Part shown: positions 60,667 through 64,000 of the stretch, piece after piece
Layout: each line of letters starts with the position of its first letter
Numbering within the stretch: position 1 is the first letter of the stretch
Source of the DNA: Sphingorhabdus profundilacus
GTDB lineage: Bacteria > Pseudomonadota > Alphaproteobacteria > Sphingomonadales > Sphingomonadaceae
Length of the DNA stretch: 64,000 bases
Reading direction: 5' to 3'
Assembly: GCF_009769755.1 (NCBI RefSeq)
Contig: NZ_SDWJ01000001.1
Location: 372,001-436,000 of the forward strand
Translations under genes and position numbers: made by a program
Notes under the pieces: model-generated
What the model was told of the DNA's origin: nothing
The model's database searches: none
Seen by the model: the letters and a program-made list of their open reading frames with translations, nothing else

Positions 60667-61226
60667 CAGTCCGCGACCTCCGCCTTGCGCCACGCGACCA
60701 GCCCGCCAATGGCCAACACCAGAAACACGCCATAAAGCCCGGCGGTCAGATGCAGGTTCTTGGCGATATAAAGCGGGATGGAGATCAAATTGACGACAAT
60801 CCACCAGTGCCAATTTTCGACAAAGCGGCGCGCCATCAAAATCTGGCCTGCAACCGAGAGCATCGCGATCGAGGCATCCCAATAGGGATAGCTGGTCTGC
60901 GTATAGCTGCCCATGAAGCTGCCCCACGCCCAGATGGCGGCGACGGAACCGGCGATCCACAAGGCATAGCCGGTGGCGGGCAGGCGGCGCACCTCGACTG
61001 CACCATCTTTGCCCTTGCTGCGGAGCCAGTGCCACCAGCCGTAGAGATTGACGATGACGAAAAAGACTTGAAGCCCCGCATCGCTAAAGAGCCGCGCCTC
61101 GCGGAAGATGAAGAAATAGAGGCTCACCATGGCGACGGCGACCGGGAAATTCCATACCGACCGCCTGATGATCAGCACGATGTTGGCAAGGCCGAGCAGG
61201 ACGGCGGCAAGTTCGATCAACGACAT
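60666..61226 (-). CDS. pnuC: Nicotinamide riboside transporter PnuC
   Basis: A ~186-residue membrane protein with about seven helices and the PnuC signatures: VYLYGWWHW-type (VIVNLYGWWHWLRSKG) and WIVVNLISIPLYIAKNLHLT. Family members facilitate diffusion of nicotinamide riboside, trapped by phosphorylation by the coupled kinase. The start at 61226 (MSLIELAAVLL) is preferred over upstream ATGs, but no clear ribosome site is seen. No riboswitch was recognised in the 110-bp gap shared with the divergent arsenic operon. Confidence 0.85.
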   Translation of the reverse strand: MSLIELAAVLLGLANIVLIIRRSVWNFPVAVAMVSLYFFIFREARLFSDAGLQVFFVIVNLYGWWHWLRSKGKDGAVEVRRLPATGYALWIAGSVAAIWAWGSFMGSYTQTSYPYWDASIAMLSVAGQILMARRFVENWHWWIVVNLISIPLYIAKNLHLTAGLYGVFLVLAIGGLVAWRKAEVAD

Positions 61227-61296
61227 GGGCAGGGGTGATGGCAGCATGGCCCGGCAAAATCCAGCCCGGCTGTGTTGACAAGATGGGGACGGCAAT

Positions 61297-61315
61297 TTAT
61301 TCGATGATTCGATAA
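61297..61315 (+). promoter_or_regulatory. Candidate ArsR operator
   Basis: The imperfect inverted repeat TTATTCGA-TGA-TTCGATAA lies ~20 bp before the arsR ATG (61337), preceded by TTGACA (61275-61280). ArsR-family operators have this sort of AT-rich dyad. An ArsR dimer here would repress its own operon and could affect the divergent pnuC. Confidence 0.5.
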
Positions 61316-61336
61316 ATATGGAAATATAGATTCTTC

Positions 61337-61666
61337 ATGGATAGCAACACCACCATTCGTGCTCTCGCCGCCCTCGCGCAGGAGCATCGCCTCGCGGTGT
61401 TTCGCTTGCTGGTGCAGGCGGGCGAAGCGGGGCTCCCTGCAGGTGCCATCGCCGAAGCGGTCGGCGTGCCCGCCTCCTCCATGAGCTTCCATCTCGCGCA
61501 ACTCAGCCATGCCGGTCTCATCCGGCAACGGCGGCAGAGCCGGTCGCTCATCTACAGCGCGGACTATGCCGCGATGGGCGGGCTCATGGCCTATCTCACC
61601 GAAAATTGCTGCGGCGGGCAAAGCTGCGCCCCCAAGGTCGAGGCGGCACCTCTGGGGTGTTGTTAA
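61337..61666 (+). CDS. arsR: Arsenic-responsive ArsR-family repressor
   Basis: A 109-residue winged-helix repressor. The recognition region reads AIAEAVGVPASSMSFHLAQL, followed by SHAGLIRQRRQSRSLIYSA. The inducer site is unusual for the N-terminal-cysteine ArsR type: cysteines cluster at the C-terminus (TENCCGGQSC and a final GCC), like the C-terminal-cysteine ArsRs of Acidithiobacillus. It leads a tightly packed arsR-arsC-channel operon, the next ATG following four bases after its stop. Confidence 0.88.
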   Translation: MDSNTTIRALAALAQEHRLAVFRLLVQAGEAGLPAGAIAEAVGVPASSMSFHLAQLSHAGLIRQRRQSRSLIYSADYAAMGGLMAYLTENCCGGQSCAPKVEAAPLGCC

Positions 61667-61669
61667 GCT

Positions 61670-62185
61670 ATGGCGGACCGGGTTTATAATGTGTTGTTCC
61701 TGTGCACCGGCAATTCGGCGCGCTCGATCCTTGCGGAATCCTTGCTGAACCATGACGGGGCTGGCCGCTTCCGGGCCTTCAGCGCGGGCAGCTTTCCCAA
61801 GGGGCAGGTGCACCCGATGGCGCTGGATGTATTGAAAAGCCTCGGTTTTCCGCATGAAGGTTTCCGGTCGAAAAGCTGGGGTGAGTTTTCCGACACCGAC
61901 GCACCAGTCATCGATTTCATCTTCACGGTGTGCGACAATGCGGCAGGGGAGACCTGTCCCATCTGGCCGGGGCATCCGATGACCGCGCATTGGGGGATTG
62001 AAGATCCCGCAGCGGTCGAAGGTGAAGGACAAAGGGAAGCCTTTGTGCAGGCGCTGCGATATTTGCGGCTTCGGATCGAATTGTTTCTGGCTTTGCCGCT
62101 GGCCTCTATTGATAATCTTGCCCTTAAGGCGAAGCTTGCCCGGATCGGCCGTGAAGATGGCGCGACAGCGGAGGTGACCGAGTGA
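61670..62185 (+). CDS. arsC: Arsenate reductase, LMW-phosphatase type
   Basis: A 171-residue arsenate reductase of the low-molecular-weight tyrosine-phosphatase fold. The P-loop LFLCTGNSARS (Cys12) binds arsenate, with the resolving cysteines Cys88 and Cys96 in VCDNAAGETCPIWPG, so it is probably thioredoxin-linked. It reduces As(V) to As(III). The length exceeds the ~130-residue S. aureus type by a C-terminal helical tail. It overlaps the next gene by four bases. Confidence 0.92.
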   Translation: MADRVYNVLFLCTGNSARSILAESLLNHDGAGRFRAFSAGSFPKGQVHPMALDVLKSLGFPHEGFRSKSWGEFSDTDAPVIDFIFTVCDNAAGETCPIWPGHPMTAHWGIEDPAAVEGEGQREAFVQALRYLRLRIELFLALPLASIDNLALKAKLARIGREDGATAEVTE

Positions 62186-62856
62186 CTGCGGCACTGCGGC
62201 GACCGTTAGCGGCGGAGGCATTGGGGGCGTTCTTCCTGTTCGCCACAGTGGTCGGTTCAGGCATCATGGCGGAGCGGCTGTCGGGTGGCAATGTGGCGGT
62301 GGCGCTTCTGGGCAACAGCGTGGCGACCGGCGCGATGCTCTATGTGCTGATCACGATGCTCGGGCCGATATCGGGCGCGCATTTCAATCCGGCGGTGACC
62401 TTGGTCATGTGGCAACGCAACGATCTGACGGCCAAGGCGGCGTTGGCCTATATGGTGGTGCAAGTGGCAGGCGGCATAATGGGTGTGTGGATGACGCACC
62501 TGATGTTCGATGAAGCCATCTTGCAACTATCGGACAAGACGCGCACCGGGCTCGGCCAATGGACCGGCGAATGTATCGCGACTTTCGGGCTGGTCCTGAC
62601 GATATTGGGTACGCTGCGGACTCGTCCGCAGGCAGTGCCCGTCAGCGTGGCTTTGTACATCGTCGCGGCCTATTGGTTCACTTCCTCCACCAGCTTTGCC
62701 AACCCCGCAATTACCATAGCACGCAGCCTGAGCGACAGTTTCGCAGGCATTTCGCCTGCCGATGTCGCGCCGTTTATCGCCGCGCAACTGCTGGGGGCAA
62801 TGTCCGCACTTCTGCTGGCAAAGCAGATGCTGGAGCCTTCCGATCTGGAACAGTGA
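62182..62856 (+). CDS. aqpS: Aquaglyceroporin (AqpS-like, arsenite channel)
   Basis: A 224-residue MIP-family channel with six helices and two half-helices. The NPA motifs are HFNPAVTLVMW (near residues 69-71) and SFANPAITIARS. In Sinorhizobium meliloti the corresponding gene aqpS sits in an ars operon in place of a pump; As(III) made by ArsC leaves through the channel down its gradient. The same order arsR-arsC-channel is present here, with four-base overlap, and no arsB or acr3 is visible, so the same mechanism is likely. Confidence 0.85.
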   Translation: MTAALRRPLAAEALGAFFLFATVVGSGIMAERLSGGNVAVALLGNSVATGAMLYVLITMLGPISGAHFNPAVTLVMWQRNDLTAKAALAYMVVQVAGGIMGVWMTHLMFDEAILQLSDKTRTGLGQWTGECIATFGLVLTILGTLRTRPQAVPVSVALYIVAAYWFTSSTSFANPAITIARSLSDSFAGISPADVAPFIAAQLLGAMSALLLAKQMLEPSDLEQ

Positions 62857-62930
62857 TCATTTTACGCTTTCACCTCAATTGACGTCGGCCAAAGTCCGTG
62901 CAATCTCTCGTCCGGGAAGAGGAGAGAAAT

Positions 62931-64000
62931 ATGGCTGCAAAAGCGGACAAGGGCGCCGATAAAAAGTCGGGCGCGAAAAAGCCAAAGAAAGGCGCACCTT
63001 TTAGCGGCATGGCCGGGGCCTTTGATGCCGCCAATGATGCGACCATGGCGCTCGGGCCTTTGGCCGGGCTGGCGCGGGAAGATTTTATGGGTGCGATCGG
63101 CCTGATGCTGCGTCAGACCGCGACCAACCCTGACAAGGCATTCAAGGCGGTCGGCAATTTCAGCGAAGATGTGGTCAAGATAATGACCGGCAAATCAGAC
63201 CTTGCACCCGACGCCAAGGATAAGCGTTTCATGGACCCGGCATGGGCGTTCAACCCCTTTTTCAAGGCGGGCGCGCAATATTATCTGGCGGTGCAGAAAG
63301 GCGTCAAAAGCTATATCGAGGATCTGGAGATGGACGCGCTGGAGCGTGACCGGGCGAACTTCATTTCGCAGATCATCATCGACGCGCTGTCGCCGACCAA
63401 CAGCCTGATCGGCAACCCGACCGCGCAAAAGCGGCTGGTGGATTCAGGCGGCCTCAGCCTCGTGAAGGGTTTGAAAAACGCCTATAATGATATGGTTCAC
63501 AACGACATGATGGTGAGCCAGGTCAACAAAAAGCCCTTCAAACTGGGCGAGAATGTTGCGACCGCCAAGGGTTCCGTGGTCTACCGCGACGAACGGTTCG
63601 AACTGGTCCAATATGCGCCGACCACAGACAAGGTCTATGCGATTCCGCAACTGACCATCCCGCCGCAGATCAACAAAATGTATATCAACGACCTCAGCCC
63701 TGAAAAGTCGGTGATCAAGTGGCAAACCGACCACGGTATCCAGCCCTTCATGATCTCTTGGCGCAACCCGACCGATGACATGGGCGTATGGGGGATGGCC
63801 GAATATATCGAAAGCTGCATCAAGGCGTTGGACGTCGTGTGCGACATCACCGGCAGCGACAAGGTCAATGTCTCTGGCGGCTGTTCCGGCGGGCAAACCA
63901 TGTCGGTCCTGCTGTCGAAGCTCGCATCAATGGGTGACACCCGCGCCAATGCCATTACAATGATGGTCTGTGTGCTCGAACCCAAGCCCGGCGATACCGA
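62931..64000 (+). CDS. phaC: Class I PHA synthase, 5' part (runs off window)
   Basis: The ATG at 62931 follows GGAGAGAAAT. The first 356 codons are in the window. The N-terminal region is Lys/Ala-rich, then PDKAFKAVGNFSEDVVKIMT and DKRFMDPAWAFNPFFKAGAQ, and the lipase-like box with nucleophile Cys318 in NVSGGCSGGQTMS, the G-x-C-x-G that defines PHA synthases. The remaining domain with the catalytic Asp and His is beyond the right edge. The enzyme polymerises (R)-3-hydroxyacyl-CoA into storage polyester. The SD and start are clear. Confidence 0.93.
   Translation, partial: MAAKADKGADKKSGAKKPKKGAPFSGMAGAFDAANDATMALGPLAGLAREDFMGAIGLMLRQTATNPDKAFKAVGNFSEDVVKIMTGKSDLAPDAKDKRFMDPAWAFNPFFKAGAQYYLAVQKGVKSYIEDLEMDALERDRANFISQIIIDALSPTNSLIGNPTAQKRLVDSGGLSLVKGLKNAYNDMVHNDMMVSQVNKKPFKLGENVATAKGSVVYRDERFELVQYAPTTDKVYAIPQLTIPPQINKMYINDLSPEKSVIKWQTDHGIQPFMISWRNPTDDMGVWGMAEYIESCIKALDVVCDITGSDKVNVSGGCSGGQTMSVLLSKLASMGDTRANAITMMVCVLEPKPGDT

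Noticed and set aside
1-64000. tRNA, rRNA or other structured housekeeping RNA genes
   Set aside because: No recognisable tRNA arms (GGTTCGAATCC-like T-loops) or rRNA blocks were found by eye; a covariance search could still find small RNAs.

Overview
The window looks like chromosomal DNA of an alphaproteobacterium of the order Sphingomonadales (Sphingopyxis/Sphingorhabdus-like). This is an inference from gene families and local gene order: cytochrome c next to prephenate dehydratase, SerC of the alphaproteobacterial subtype followed by SerA, HisZ and PurA, a DUF6456 protein, a very large NAD-glutamate dehydrogenase, and short palindromic repeats in the gaps. No rRNA, tRNA or CRISPR array was recognised. 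Most genes are housekeeping, with GC-rich third positions. Two stretches are visibly AT-richer and accessory.

Layout. 1-6741: 5' end of an ammonium transporter gene, a 2-hydroxyacid dehydrogenase, an SH3-domain protein, a sterol-desaturase-type hydroxylase with an AraC regulator, and polA. 6895-12983: a coupled metallophosphoesterase/glycosyltransferase pair, pheA, membrane cytochrome c, a second glycosyltransferase, a HTH regulator and a DUF6456 protein. 12991-19639: ABC-F ATPase, class IV aminotransferase, SIMPL protein, LOG-family protein, extensin-like lipoprotein, an MsrQ/PepSY pair. 19743-26331: serine biosynthesis (serC, serA), hisZ and purA, interleaved with an esterase and repeat elements. 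26440-39621: two transporters, a methyltransferase, a giant glutamate dehydrogenase, a GT14 glycosyltransferase, an HD protein, a LytS/LytTR two-component pair and a dienelactone hydrolase.

39640-41217 is a low-GC accessory islet with two genes resembling orphan immunity/polymorphic-toxin-associated families, a 26-bp direct repeat and strong inverted repeats. It is followed by a terminase-small-subunit-like orphan gene and lepA. 43980-47852 is the most interesting locus: a short AT-rich gene for a 64-residue peptide with an almost canonical double-glycine-type leader, then an HlyD-type adaptor and a C39-peptidase ABC exporter. Together they look like a complete class II microcin/peptide export system except for an outer-membrane TolC and an identifiable immunity gene.

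47887-64000 returns to core functions: a second ABC-F, a lipid-flavoured cluster (cytochrome P450, DUF1295 protein, PlsC-like acyltransferase, KAS III), PilZ, a PspC operon with a 39-residue membrane peptide, recF, rimO, serS-surE, pnuC-nadR-like NAD salvage, an arsR-arsC-aquaporin arsenic operon that uses a channel where a pump would be expected, and the 5' part of a class I PHA synthase gene cut by the window edge.

Two families of dispersed non-coding repeats thread through the gaps: a CGTCACCCTGAA / TTCAGGGTGACG palindromic element at four loci, and a short TCCTGACCCT motif at four loci.
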